From an uncultured Lachnospiraceae bacterium (GTDB taxonomy: Bacteria > Bacillota > Clostridia > Lachnospirales > Lachnospiraceae): a DNA stretch of 37,948 nucleotides. The translations under genes and the position numbers were made by a program. The stretch is from the NCBI GenBank assembly GCA_902779395.1, contig CACZBK010000042.1, positions 1-37,948 of the forward strand, written 5' to 3'. Within the stretch, counting starts at the first letter, position 1. The number at the start of each line of letters is the position of its first letter. The notes under the pieces were generated by a model. It did not search any database, was not told the DNA's origin, and saw only the letters and a program-made list of their open reading frames with translations. This document shows, in pieces, positions 17,018 to 25,773 of this stretch.

Positions 17018-18694
17018 CTATTCCTCTATTATAAACACCACAGGTTCAGGAACAGCGTACATTTCCGGCTCTATGTAATCCCCCAGCATAAAACTGCCGT
17101 CTTCTTCCGAACGAAGTCCTTTATACATATATCCGGTGTTGATATCACCCATAAAATACGCGCCGGTCCTCATGGAATTCTCATTAAGATCCGTAACGTA
17201 TTCCGTCACGATGTAATAGATAGAATCTTCAAATTTGATAGCGGCATTCACACTGTAGCTGTATCTGTTTATCGTTCCGGGAAGATGCCCTTCCAGGTCT
17301 ATTGTCTTTCCCTGGTTTATATCATATTGTTTTATTGCATCTATGAATATCTGTGCATCGATCTCGGATTCAAGAGTCAGCTCAAAATCACACTCGGAAA
17401 TATCTCCCGGAATACCTTCCTGTGAATAAGCGACAAACATCATATGTGACAGGCCTATAGGCATCGGAACGGGACTTAAATATTCCTGGCTTTCATTTGT
17501 AGGCTCGGTACCGTCGGTAGTATAATAGATCCTGCAATATTTCTGGGCTGTCACGGTAATGAGTTCAGGTTCGGTAAATTCTCCGCCTTCCGGCTGTATC
17601 ACGGGAGGATCGGGTTTACGTATATCGATCGTATACCTGCCGTCAGTCATATCAGAAACTATACCGTAATTATTTACAAATATCGCTTTGACATTATATA
17701 TACCCAGTTCAAGATATAAGGGAGTTGTATAAAGTTCACTGTCTGTAGTGGGATCGGTACCGTCCAGAGTATAATAGATATTTCCGGCGGTGGCTGCGGA
17801 AAGTTTCAGCCATAAAACATTTTCATAAACACCCGGCTCTTCGGAGAAAACCGGAGCCTGTGCGGTATACTCAATAAACTGACTTACTATGGCCTGATCA
17901 TCACAATCGGAAAGTATTGTCTCTATCATGGCATAATCGTCTCTTTCCGAATAATAATCTATTATCTTTCTGTAAGCCAGCTGTGCGTTGATATCCTTAG
18001 AGTATATTATCTCCCACAGCATCAGAAGCGCCTTATCATCTTCATCATTTGAGAAATAATAATCCACTAATGTGAATTTGAGAGAAGTATCGTCCGAATC
18101 GATAGACAGGGCCCGTTCCATATGTTCTATAGCAGTCGTGAAATCACCCTCGGCAGCCGCCTCTTTTGCAAGCTGCGTCTGATAAGACTGTGAGTTTTCC
18201 ATATAGTATCTTTTGCTTAATTTTGAAACACCCCATATGCCCAGTCCTATGAGCAAAAGGAAAGCAAGAAGGAACAGAAGACGGAAACGGCTTTCTTTGA
18301 TGGCAAGACCAAGCTGATGTAATGCATCTTCATCATAAAAATCATCATCATCGTCTATATAATCGCCGTCATATTCTTCGTCGAAGTCATCAAGCTCTTC
18401 TTCCTCCTCATAATCAGAACGCTCATCATGATAATATTCTTTTACATCATCTTCATATTCATCATCATAGTATTCATCATCATCATAATATTCATCTTCA
18501 TAAGCATCGTTATCGTCATCGAGCTTGTCCATATCAACAATATCCAGATCATCGAATTCAAGATCCGATAATCCGTCTGATATACTGCTTTCGATCGCAG
18601 GATCAAAATCGGGTATAAGTTTAAGTTCTGCTCCGCAGTTACTGCAGAGCAGCAGTCCTTCTTCGATCTCACTGCCGCATTCGGGACAGGTCAT
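17018..18694 (-). CDS. Zinc-ribbon, acidic-tract, single-TM, TPR and tandem chitobiase-C-terminal-like domain protein
   Basis: An uncharacterised 558-residue membrane protein with unusual domain order. Residues 3-20 are a zinc ribbon (Cys3, Cys6, Cys17, Cys20). Residues 44-128 are almost pure Asp/Glu/Tyr. One membrane helix lies at 137-158. A TPR-like helical part follows at about 168-275 (AAEGDFTTAIEHMERALSID). Two tandem Ig-like modules of the CHB_HEX_C/FN3 type then occur at about 281-355 and 363-438, each with the signature IYYTLDGTDPT or IYYTTDGTEPT. The last 120 residues look like a globular domain ending VVFIIEE. With zinc ribbon inside and TPR plus modules outside, it would bridge the membrane. 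The ATG at 18694 is seven bases after GGAGG. Function unknown; an envelope sensor or scaffold is a guess. Confidence 0.85.
   Translation of the reverse strand: MTCPECGSEIEEGLLLCSNCGAELKLIPDFDPAIESSISDGLSDLEFDDLDIVDMDKLDDDNDAYEDEYYDDDEYYDDEYEDDVKEYYHDERSDYEEEEELDDFDEEYDGDYIDDDDDFYDEDALHQLGLAIKESRFRLLFLLAFLLLIGLGIWGVSKLSKRYYMENSQSYQTQLAKEAAAEGDFTTAIEHMERALSIDSDDTSLKFTLVDYYFSNDEDDKALLMLWEIIYSKDINAQLAYRKIIDYYSERDDYAMIETILSDCDDQAIVSQFIEYTAQAPVFSEEPGVYENVLWLKLSAATAGNIYYTLDGTDPTTDSELYTTPLYLELGIYNVKAIFVNNYGIVSDMTDGRYTIDIRKPDPPVIQPEGGEFTEPELITVTAQKYCRIYYTTDGTEPTNESQEYLSPVPMPIGLSHMMFVAYSQEGIPGDISECDFELTLESEIDAQIFIDAIKQYDINQGKTIDLEGHLPGTINRYSYSVNAAIKFEDSIYYIVTEYVTDLNENSMRTGAYFMGDINTGYMYKGLRSEEDGSFMLGDYIEPEMYAVPEPVVFIIEE
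18325..18565 (-). repeat. Low-complexity GAT/GAA/TAT-rich coding tract
   Basis: On the plus strand this reads as runs of atc, atcat and ttc triplets. It encodes the Asp/Glu/Tyr-rich segment of the zinc-ribbon protein (residues about 44-123). It is codon-repeat driven, not a dispersed element. Confidence 0.7.
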
Positions 18695-18725
18695 AACCGT
18701 TCCTCCGAGTCAAAGATTTCAGGTA

Positions 18726-20393
18726 TCAGAATAATCCGATGATCTTTCCGTTGTCGTCAACGTCAATATTATACGCTGCAGGCTGTTTTGGAAGTCCCGG
18801 CATGCTCAATATGCTGCCGGACAGCACAACAACAAAGCCTGCGCCTGCACTTACATAAACATCTCTTATATGAACAGTAAAACCTTCGGGCGCACCCAGT
18901 ACCTTCGGGTCATCCGACAGCGAATACTGTGTCTTTGCCATGCATACAGGAAGGCCGGAAAAGCCCTGTTCTTCAAGTTTTTTAATGCTTTTATCCGCTG
19001 ATGTACTGTATTCGACAGCTGATGCCCCGTATACTTTTCTGCAGACCGCTTCGATCTTTTCTTTTATGCTCTGATCATCGCTGTAAGCAAACTCAAGCTT
19101 ACTTTCCTTATCGCAAAGCTCTTTTACTATGCCGGCAAGTTCCAGACCGCCTTCTCCGCCTTTTGCAAATACTTCCGATACCGCAAAAGGAACCTTAAGC
19201 TCTTCACACACGGAGCGCAGCTCTGCTATCTCGGCATCTGTATCCTGCTCAAAACGGTTAATGGTTACCGCTACGTTCATCCCGTAAGACAGCATATTGT
19301 TTACGTGCTTTTTAAGATTAGCGCTTCCGCGTTTTAATGCGTCTGTATTTTCTTCTTTAAGTGAAGCTACCGGGATACCCCCGTTATATTTTAAAGCCCT
19401 GATGGTAGATACTATCACTACCGCATCCGGTTTAAGCCCCGTCTTTCTGCACTTTATATCAAGGAATTTTTCAGCACCCAGATCAGCTCCGAACCCTGCC
19501 TCGGTAATGCAGTAATCGCCCAGCTTAAGTGCTGCCTTTGTAGCGATGACACTGTTGCAGCCGTGAGCGATATTCGCAAAAGGCCCGCCGTGTATCAGCA
19601 CGGGATTGTGCTCTAAGGTCTGGACCAGATTAGGCTTTAACGCATCCTTAAGAAGCGCAGCCATGGGCCCGACGGCCTTTATATCCTTAGCTGTCACAGC
19701 TTTACCGTCAAGATCATATGCAACGATTATGCGAGAAAGCTTTTCTTTCAGATCCTTCATATTTTCGGCAAGACAAAGTATAGCCATTATCTCACTTGCC
19801 ACGGTAATAACAAAATGGTCCTCGCGTACAAAGCCGTCATTTTTATCGCCAAGGCCCACCACGATATTTCTTAACGCCCTGTCATTCATATCCATGCAGC
19901 GCTTCCAGAGGATCTGTCTTGTATCTATGCGCAGGACGTTACCCTGCTGGACATGATTATCTATAAGTGCGGCAAGCAGATTGTTAGCGGCAGTTATCGC
20001 ATGAAAATCTCCGGTAAAATGAAGATTGATATCCTCCATGGGAATCACCTGGCTGTATCCGCCTCCGGCAGCTCCGCCCTTCACCCCGAAACACGGCCCG
20101 AGTGAAGGCTCTCTTAAAGCCAGCACTACTTTTTCGCCCATTTTGGCAAAAGCCTGCGAAAGTCCGACACTTATCGTAGTCTTACCTTCTCCTGCGGGAG
20201 TCGGATTGATCGCGGTCACCAGTATAAGCTTGCCGTTTTTGTTTTCGCTGATGCGCTCTAAGCACTCATCCGAAAGCTTGGCTTTATATTTTCCGTAAAG
20301 CTCAAGCTCATCTTCTTCGATCCCAAGGCCTGAAGCAACTTCCCTGATCGGCAGTATCTGCGCTTCCTGTGCAATTTCGATATCACTCTTCAT
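18726..20393 (-). CDS. fhs: Formate--tetrahydrofolate ligase
   Basis: This enzyme makes 10-formyl-THF from formate, THF and ATP, feeding purine synthesis and the methyl branch of acetogenic-type C1 metabolism. The P-loop TPAGEGKTT is at residues 65-73. [20 protein letters not shown], a stretch running from FTGDFHAI into NLLAALIDN, and [20 protein letters not shown] follow as in all family members. The start is ATG at 20393, nine bases after AAAGGA, giving [12 protein letters not shown] and 555 residues, the standard length. Two earlier in-frame ATGs (20411 and 20402) either lack a site or sit on top of it. The ribosome site overlaps the end of ftsK. Confidence 0.97.
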   Translation of the reverse strand: MKSDIEIAQEAQILPIREVASGLGIEEDELELYGKYKAKLSDECLERISENKNGKLILVTAINPTPAGEGKTTISVGLSQAFAKMGEKVVLALREPSLGPCFGVKGGAAGGGYSQVIPMEDINLHFTGDFHAITAANNLLAALIDNHVQQGNVLRIDTRQILWKRCMDMNDRALRNIVVGLGDKNDGFVREDHFVITVASEIMAILCLAENMKDLKEKLSRIIVAYDLDGKAVTAKDIKAVGPMAALLKDALKPNLVQTLEHNPVLIHGGPFANIAHGCNSVIATKAALKLGDYCITEAGFGADLGAEKFLDIKCRKTGLKPDAVVIVSTIRALKYNGGIPVASLKEENTDALKRGSANLKKHVNNMLSYGMNVAVTINRFEQDTDAEIAELRSVCEELKVPFAVSEVFAKGGEGGLELAGIVKELCDKESKLEFAYSDDQSIKEKIEAVCRKVYGASAVEYSTSADKSIKKLEEQGFSGLPVCMAKTQYSLSDDPKVLGAPEGFTVHIRDVYVSAGAGFVVVLSGSILSMPGLPKQPAAYNIDVDDNGKIIGLF

Positions 20394-20402
20394 AGTCTGC
20401 AT

Positions 20403-20408
20403 TCCTTT
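20403..20408 (-). promoter_or_regulatory. Ribosome binding site deciding the fhs start
   Basis: AAAGGA, nine bases before ATG at 20393. The ATG at 20402 is directly against it, and the ATG at 20411 precedes it. Confidence 0.55.
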
Positions 20409-23333
20409 CATCTGGACTTTAAGAATTCTTCCAACTGCTCCATACTCATAAGCACCTTACGGGGCTTAGTCCCTTCCTCAGGGCCCACTATGTTGTTAGC
20501 TTCCATCTGGTCTATGATCCTTGCAGCACGGTTAAAACCTATCTTAAATACACGCTGGAGCATACCGCTCGAAGCTTTTTCCTTTTCGATAACAAAGCGG
20601 CAGGCTTTTTCAAAATATTCATCCAGACCATCCCCTGCATCACTGTCGGATGACTGGTCCGATGAATCAGAAGGCGCTTCAGTCATATTGCTCACCTCAT
20701 CCAGTACCTTCTGATCATACACTTCCTGCTGCTGTGTTCTCGACTTTAAGAACTCGGCGACCTGCTGTACTTCCGCATCAGACACAAATGCTCCCTGTAC
20801 GCGGAGCGGCTTGGTAAAGCCCTGGGGAGAGTAAAGCATATCTCCGTATCCAAGAAGCTTTTCGGCTCCGGTAGCATCCAGTATGGTACGGGAATCAACA
20901 CCGCTGCCGCATTTTAAGGCCACACGGCTTGGCATGTTAGCCTTGATAAGTCCGGTAATAACGTCTACGGAAGGACGCTGCGTAGCCAGGATCATCCACG
21001 ACTATGACTATCTTAGGCAGTTTCTTTGCAACACTTCCGTCATCTTCAAGCACTTTTCCCTGATCCACCTGCTCATTGTAGGCATCTATGCCTCTTACGT
21101 CATGATCGGCAAAAAGCTTATAACGCCTGCCCATCTCGGCAACAGCCCACGCCAGGGCGACATTTGCCTTCCTGGGTTCTGTCACTACAGGCATCAAAAG
21201 ATGCGGGATACCGTTATAGACGGAAAATTCAACTACTTTGGGATCGATAAGTATCAGCTTCACTTCATCGGGATCCGCATTAAAAAGTATGCTCTGTATG
21301 ATAGAATTTGTAAATACCGATTTACCGGAACCCGTAGTACCGGCAACCAGAAGATGGGGCATCTTGCCTATATCTCCTACTATAACATGCCCGCTTATAT
21401 CCTTGCCTACAACAAATGTAAGCTTTGACGAAGCCTTCTTAAATTCCGCCGATTCTATAAGTTCCTTTAAAGATACGGGGATCCTTTCCTTATTGGGGAT
21501 CTCTATACCAACCGCAGCTTTTCCGGGTATCGGTGCTTCTATCCTTATCTCTTCCGCTGCAAGGTTAAGCTTAAGATCATCCGCCAGATTGACGATCTTG
21601 TTAACCTTTATACCTTCTCCAAGCTGCAATTCGAATCTTGTGACCGAAGGCCCCTGGCTTATATCATTAACCGTTGCAACTACACCAAAAGACTTAAGGG
21701 TCTGCTGAAGCAAAAGTGCGGTTTCCTTAAGCTCTGCTTCAGTATCTTTCTTTGTTCCCTTCTTAGGATCTTTAAGCAGCGAGATGGGAGGTTTTTCATA
21801 AGGTATCTGCGGAGCCGCATTCTGAGCAGCTTTAGTCTCTTCTGCAGCGGCAGGTGTCTTTTTAACTTCCGCCGGAGCCGGAGCAGAAACCGCCCTGTCC
21901 TCTTTCTTTTCAGGCACAGTGTCTTCTTCATCAAAAAATGAAGGTTTGGGTTTAAGCGGAAGCTCTTCCTGAGGCTTTACATTTTCGCTGACAGTTTCCT
22001 TTACTTCAGTTTCTTCTTTCACTGCTTCAGGTTCTGCAGTGATCTCCTTAACCTCTTCATAAGGCCTGATCTTAATATTGTCTATATCATTCTTTATCCC
22101 GGCTGCATCATCGCTGATATTTTCTTTGACTGCCTCAGCTTTTGCAGTATCAGAGGGCAGTGTAACTTCTCTGATCTCGTCCTCGTAGATGCGTTTAGTA
22201 TCGGTGTTATCTGAAGCGCTTTCTCCGGAGATAAAACCGGCTTCACTGCCTCCGGGCATAGCTTCATTCGGAAGCAGGGTGATCTCATGGATATCGTCCA
22301 GCTTATGCCTTCCGGGGACACCCATCTCAAAAGCTGCCTGATTTAACCTTCTTCTGCCGGGATTCGATGTACTGAGGATCCGCTCGTCCTCCGCACGTTC
22401 TTCAGCTTCCTTGCGCCGTCTTTCATTTTCCTGTTTTCTGATCCTTTTTTCTTCTTTTACTCTTTCTCTTTCTTCCTGTGCGATACGCACTTCCTCTTCA
22501 TGATGTGCACGTTTTCTGGCTGCCTCTCTCTGCTGTTCTATATGCTTTCTGCGTCTTTCTTCACGGGCGGCACGCGCTTCCTCTTCAAGCCTTGCGGCTT
22601 CATCTTCATCTATCCATTCTTCCTCTTCCTGATATCTGTTTTTCCGGGATACGATCTCCCTCTGGCCGGATACTATCTCCATCATATTATCAAAGAAGCC
22701 TCTTCCTCCTATCAGAAGGAATGAAAAAATGATAAAAAGAATGATCACGAAAAGACCGCCGCCTTTTCCAAAAAGGCCATGAAAAATAAGTGCGGGAATC
22801 CCCAGCAGAACACCACCGCCGCCTGCTTCGGAATACAGCTGTTTATTTAAAAATCCCAGTTTATCAAAAAAAGTATCCTGATACTGAAGCTGGGCGGACA
22901 GCGCTTCAAGATCAGTACCAAGAAATGCAAGAAACATCCCCAAAAAGACAAGAATGAGTATAAATCCGGCCAGCTTATGCCCGGGTGTCCTGTACTCGGC
23001 AATAAATACCTGATAAAACATGGCTGCTATCAGGATTAGCGGAAGCACATAGGCCAGAAGGCCGAATAATCCAAGCATGAGTGATCTGACAAAAGGTCCG
23101 AAACTGCCTTTTATCACGCCAAACATGCATAAACACAAAATAACGAGCACGCAAAAAACAACAAATAAGAGCACTACCGGTAAAAAACTTTCTTCCGGCT
23201 GAGGGCTTCTTTTTTTGCTGCTGTTCTTTTTTGCGGCTGATGCTCCGGACCTTCCTGCCGCCGGAGAGCTTTTACCGCCTTTAGTTTTAGAAGAAGCAGA
23301 AGTACGCCTCCTGCTGTTTGGCGCAGTAGCCAA
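20408..23333 (-). pseudogene. ftsK: DNA translocase FtsK/SpoIIIE, split by an internal deletion and frameshift
   Basis: Two frames together make one FtsK. The first, 23333-20937, has a basic N-terminus, about four membrane helices (residues 50-240), a long Arg/Glu-rich then Pro/Glu/Lys-rich linker (about 240-490), the alpha/beta motor with Walker [16 protein letters not shown] (near 660), and LPKIVIVVD, after which it runs into 18 unrelated residues and stops. The second, 20995-20408, resumes at [20 protein letters not shown] and carries the rest of the motor plus the DNA-reading gamma winged helix (LQRVFKIGFNRAARIIDQME). About 31 residues normally between these points (ELADLMM to AGxHL) are missing, roughly 92 bases, which shifts the frame. 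The start is TTG with GGAGG seven bases upstream. As written it cannot make a working motor. Assembly error is the main alternative. Confidence 0.85.
20984..21000 (-). other. Deletion/frameshift junction inside the ftsK motor
   Basis: On the minus strand GTGGAT (end of the Walker B strand, VVD) runs straight into ATCCTGGCTACGCAG (ILATQ) with a single G between. The join lies at about 20993. The conserved stretch from Walker B to the arginine-finger region is absent. Confidence 0.8.
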
Positions 23334-23340
23334 GACTATT

Positions 23341-23345
23341 CCTCC
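23341..23345 (-). promoter_or_regulatory. Ribosome binding site supporting the TTG start of ftsK
   Basis: Perfect GGAGG, seven bases before TTG at 23333. There is no nearby ATG in frame. Confidence 0.6.
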
Positions 23346-23360
23346 GTACTAAATAAAAAT

Positions 23361-23978
23361 TCAGTTTATATCAAAGAAATCCATACCGCTCATATCCACC
23401 ACATCGAAATGCATATCCAGCAACGGTATATCATGATCAAAATCCATATCCTTAGCTTCATGCTTTTTGGGTATGGGAAGCGGATTTTTTATAGGCTGGG
23501 CAGGTTTGGGTTTGTTATTTTCTGCTTTTTCGGCAGTCTTTTCATCAGGCTTACCATAAGTTCCGGGAGCTAAGATCCCCTGTTTCTTAGCCTCATCAAC
23601 AGTCATCGCAAGGTGCAGGGCCGGCTTTGCTTCATTTTTGACATTTTCTTCAGTATTTTTGCTATTGCCGGCTGCTTTTTCTTCAGCAGGACTGACTGTT
23701 TTATGTTCTGCCATCTGCTCCAATACATGCTTAGGCGGAGCAAAACGGCTGGCACGCGCCCGGTCAAGCTCACTCATGCTGCTGACAACAGAATGATCCT
23801 TAAGAACGCCTTCAGCTTTGTTTTCATTGTTTTTATCTGTTCCGTGACTATCTTTGGCTTCGGATCTCTCTGCATTTACAGCTTCGGAGTTTTCCGGTTT
23901 TTTAACTTTCAGAAAATCCAGAGTAGCCTCAAGTTCCTTAACTTTTGCAGCCTCTTCAGCCGACTGAATATCTGCCAA
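23361..23978 (-). CDS. Hypothetical disordered charged protein
   Basis: I do not recognise this protein, about 205 residues from the chosen start. An N-terminal helical segment (ADIQSAEEAAKVKELEATLD) leads into a long low-complexity Lys/Glu/Asn/Ala region. Within that are two possible conserved pieces, SRFAPPKHVLEQMAEHK and HLAMTVDEAKKQGILAPGTY. A Pro-rich stretch (KPAQPIKNPLPIPKK) follows. The C-terminal tail DIPLLDMHFDVVDMSGMDFF is acidic and hydrophobic and could be a short binding motif. No membrane helix or signal peptide is visible. The TTG at 23978 has GGAGG eight bases upstream; the frame continues ten more codons to a TTG inside the glycosyltransferase gene, without support. It lies between the GT2 gene (1 bp gap) and ftsK (27 bp gap). 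Confidence 0.7.
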   Translation of the reverse strand: MADIQSAEEAAKVKELEATLDFLKVKKPENSEAVNAERSEAKDSHGTDKNNENKAEGVLKDHSVVSSMSELDRARASRFAPPKHVLEQMAEHKTVSPAEEKAAGNSKNTEENVKNEAKPALHLAMTVDEAKKQGILAPGTYGKPDEKTAEKAENNKPKPAQPIKNPLPIPKKHEAKDMDFDHDIPLLDMHFDVVDMSGMDFFDIN

Positions 23979-23979
23979 T

Positions 23980-24945
23980 TTAATTTCCTCCGACGTTCTG
24001 CTTATCAAGCAGTTCCTCTACATGATACAGCGGGCGATGCTTTACTTCGCTGTAGATCCTTCCCACGTATTCTCCTATTACACCTATCGCTATCAGCTGC
24101 ACTCCTCCAAGAAACCAGATAGAAAGAATAAGGGATGTCCAGCCCTTTTCCACATTACCGCTGATATAAGAAACAAATGCATAAACCGCAGCTGCCAGAC
24201 AGATAAAAAGCGCTATAACGCCTGTCTTCAATACCATCTTTATGGGTTCTGTCGAAAACGAAGTTATACCGTTTATGGCAAGAGCCAGCATCTTCTTTAA
24301 GGGATACTTGGATTCTCCGGCCTGTCTTATCCCGCGCTCATAAACCACTTCGCCGGTCTTAAGTCCAAGAAGAGGTATAAGTCCTCTCAGATAAAGGTTT
24401 GATTCCTGATATAATGCCAGTTCATCAAGAGCCTTTTTCGACATAAGACGGAAATCGGCATGATTATAGACGGTTTTCACTCCCATAGAGGAAAGCAGCT
24501 TATAATATCCCTGGGCTGTATTGCGTTTGAAGAAGGAATCTTTCTTACGACTTCCCCTGATACCGTATACTATCTCGCAGCCTTCATGATACTTATCCAC
24601 CATATCCTTTATGACTCCGATATCATCCTGAAGGTCGGCATCTATGGATATGCTTATATCGGCACGCTCTCTGGCCGTCATAAGTCCGGACAATAAAGCC
24701 GACTGATGTCCGCAGTTGCGTGAAAGCTTCTGGCCCCAGACATCAGACGAACTATCATGATTTTCTTTGATTATTTCCCATGTCCTGTCCCTGCTCCCGT
24801 CATCGACAAGAAGAATAAAACTGTCTTTACTTATACCACAGCTTTTTCTCAGATCCCCGAGGACAGAACGAAGCTTGGATATACTGTCAGGCAGTACCTC
24901 CTCTTCGTTATAACAGGGAACAACAATGGCAAGTACTTCATTCAT
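23980..24945 (-). CDS. Family 2 glycosyltransferase, polyprenyl-phosphate type (GtrB/CsbB/DPM1-like)
   Basis: A membrane-attached GT2 enzyme predicted to transfer a sugar from a nucleotide donor to a lipid-phosphate carrier on the cytoplasmic face. The catalytic domain has VVPCYNEEEVLP at the start, LVDDGSRDRTWEII, and the metal-binding SIDADLQDD near residue 103. HADFRLMSKKAL and RQAGESKYPLKKM are the usual acceptor and lipid-side motifs of the DPM1-like subfamily. Two membrane helices follow at about 240-262 and 272-296, a layout typical of GtrB, CsbB and YkcC. The ATG at 24945 lies six bases after the yebC stop with only a weak ribosome site, so it may depend on yebC translation. The acceptor product and sugar cannot be named. 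Confidence 0.88.
   Translation of the reverse strand: MNEVLAIVVPCYNEEEVLPDSISKLRSVLGDLRKSCGISKDSFILLVDDGSRDRTWEIIKENHDSSSDVWGQKLSRNCGHQSALLSGLMTARERADISISIDADLQDDIGVIKDMVDKYHEGCEIVYGIRGSRKKDSFFKRNTAQGYYKLLSSMGVKTVYNHADFRLMSKKALDELALYQESNLYLRGLIPLLGLKTGEVVYERGIRQAGESKYPLKKMLALAINGITSFSTEPIKMVLKTGVIALFICLAAAVYAFVSYISGNVEKGWTSLILSIWFLGGVQLIAIGVIGEYVGRIYSEVKHRPLYHVEELLDKQNVGGN
23987..23991 (-). promoter_or_regulatory. Ribosome binding site of the 205-residue hypothetical gene
   Basis: GGAGG within the last codons of the glycosyltransferase gene, eight bases before TTG at 23978. It decides for this start over the TTG at 24008. Confidence 0.6.
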
Positions 24946-24951
24946 TACTTA

Positions 24952-25680
24952 TCATTCATCCCAGTTTGTATAGACATTCTGAACATCATCATCTTCATCA
25001 AGAAGATCCAGAATACGGGTAAGCTTCTTTACAGCCTCCTCATCGGTCACTTCAACATAGTTCTGAGGAAGTCTGGTCACCTCGGCGCTGACCATGGCTA
25101 TCTTTTCGTCTTCCAGAGCCTTGCGTACGGTCTCAAGATCATCAGGACCGGTTATTATCTCAAATGAATCTTCCTCTTCCGAGAAATCCTCTGCTCCGGC
25201 ATCAAGCGCTTTTTCCATGAGCGTGTCGGCATCAAGATCACACTCTTCCTTATCGATGATTATCTGGCCTTTGGTATCAAACATAAATGATACACAGCCG
25301 GGAGTACCGATATTGCCGTCTCCTTTCGAAAATGCCGCACGAACATTCGCTGCGGTACGGTTTTTGTTATCTGTCAGAGTCTCTACGATTATCGCGGTTC
25401 CTCCGGGGCCGTATCCTTCATAGGTTATATGCTCATAATTGATATTACCGCCTTCACCGGAAGCTTTCTTGATACCGCGGTCGATAGTATCGTTAGGCAT
25501 ATTATTGGCCTTAGCTTTGGCGATAACCGTTGCCAGCTTGTAGTTGTTGGCAGGATCGGGACCGCCCTCCTTGACCGCAACTGCGATCTCACGACCGATT
25601 ATCGTAAAGATCTTGCCTTTAGCCGCATCATTTTTTTCTTTCTTATGCTTGATGTTAGCAAATTTTGAATGTCCTGACAT
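24952..25680 (-). CDS. yebC: YebC/PmpR-family (TACO1) protein
   Basis: A conserved cytoplasmic protein described as a transcriptional regulator and, more recently, as helping translation of difficult sequences such as proline runs. The 242 residues include the invariant N-terminus MSGHSKFANIKHKKEKNDA, then GREIAVAVKEGGPDPANNYK and LATVIAKAKANNMPNDTIDR. The middle has YEGYGPGGTAIIVETLTDNK and NRTAANVRAAFSKGDGNIG, all diagnostic. The C-terminal acidic domain ends LLDEDDDVQNVYTNWDE. The ATG at 25680 is six bases after GGAG. A good promoter sits in the 93-bp gap upstream, so yebC probably heads its own unit with the glycosyltransferase and possibly ftsK. Confidence 0.95.
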   Translation of the reverse strand: MSGHSKFANIKHKKEKNDAAKGKIFTIIGREIAVAVKEGGPDPANNYKLATVIAKAKANNMPNDTIDRGIKKASGEGGNINYEHITYEGYGPGGTAIIVETLTDNKNRTAANVRAAFSKGDGNIGTPGCVSFMFDTKGQIIIDKEECDLDADTLMEKALDAGAEDFSEEEDSFEIITGPDDLETVRKALEDEKIAMVSAEVTRLPQNYVEVTDEEAVKKLTRILDLLDEDDDVQNVYTNWDE

Positions 25681-25730
25681 AAAACTCTCCTTATTTTCAT
25701 AAATTTACATTATCTTGTACGATCCACGGT

Positions 25731-25759
25731 ATTTTACCACAAACTGTGATAAACTGCAA
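25731..25759 (-). promoter_or_regulatory. Predicted sigma-A promoter for yebC
   Basis: TTGCAG (25759-25754), a 17-base spacer, then TAAAAT (25736-25731) on the minus strand. This predicts transcription start near 25724 and a leader of about 43 bases. It lies in the largest intergenic gap of the window. Confidence 0.6.
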
Positions 25760-25773
25760 GTTATGTTACCTGT

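Noticed and set aside
18325-18565. Regular triplet pattern resembling a tandem repeat or CRISPR-like array
   Set aside because: The period is one codon, there are no spacers, and it encodes the acidic tract of the zinc-ribbon protein.
20408-20995. C-terminal ftsK piece as an independent gene
   Set aside because: Its first ATG has no ribosome site and falls in the middle of the motor domain; it is the remainder of the broken ftsK.
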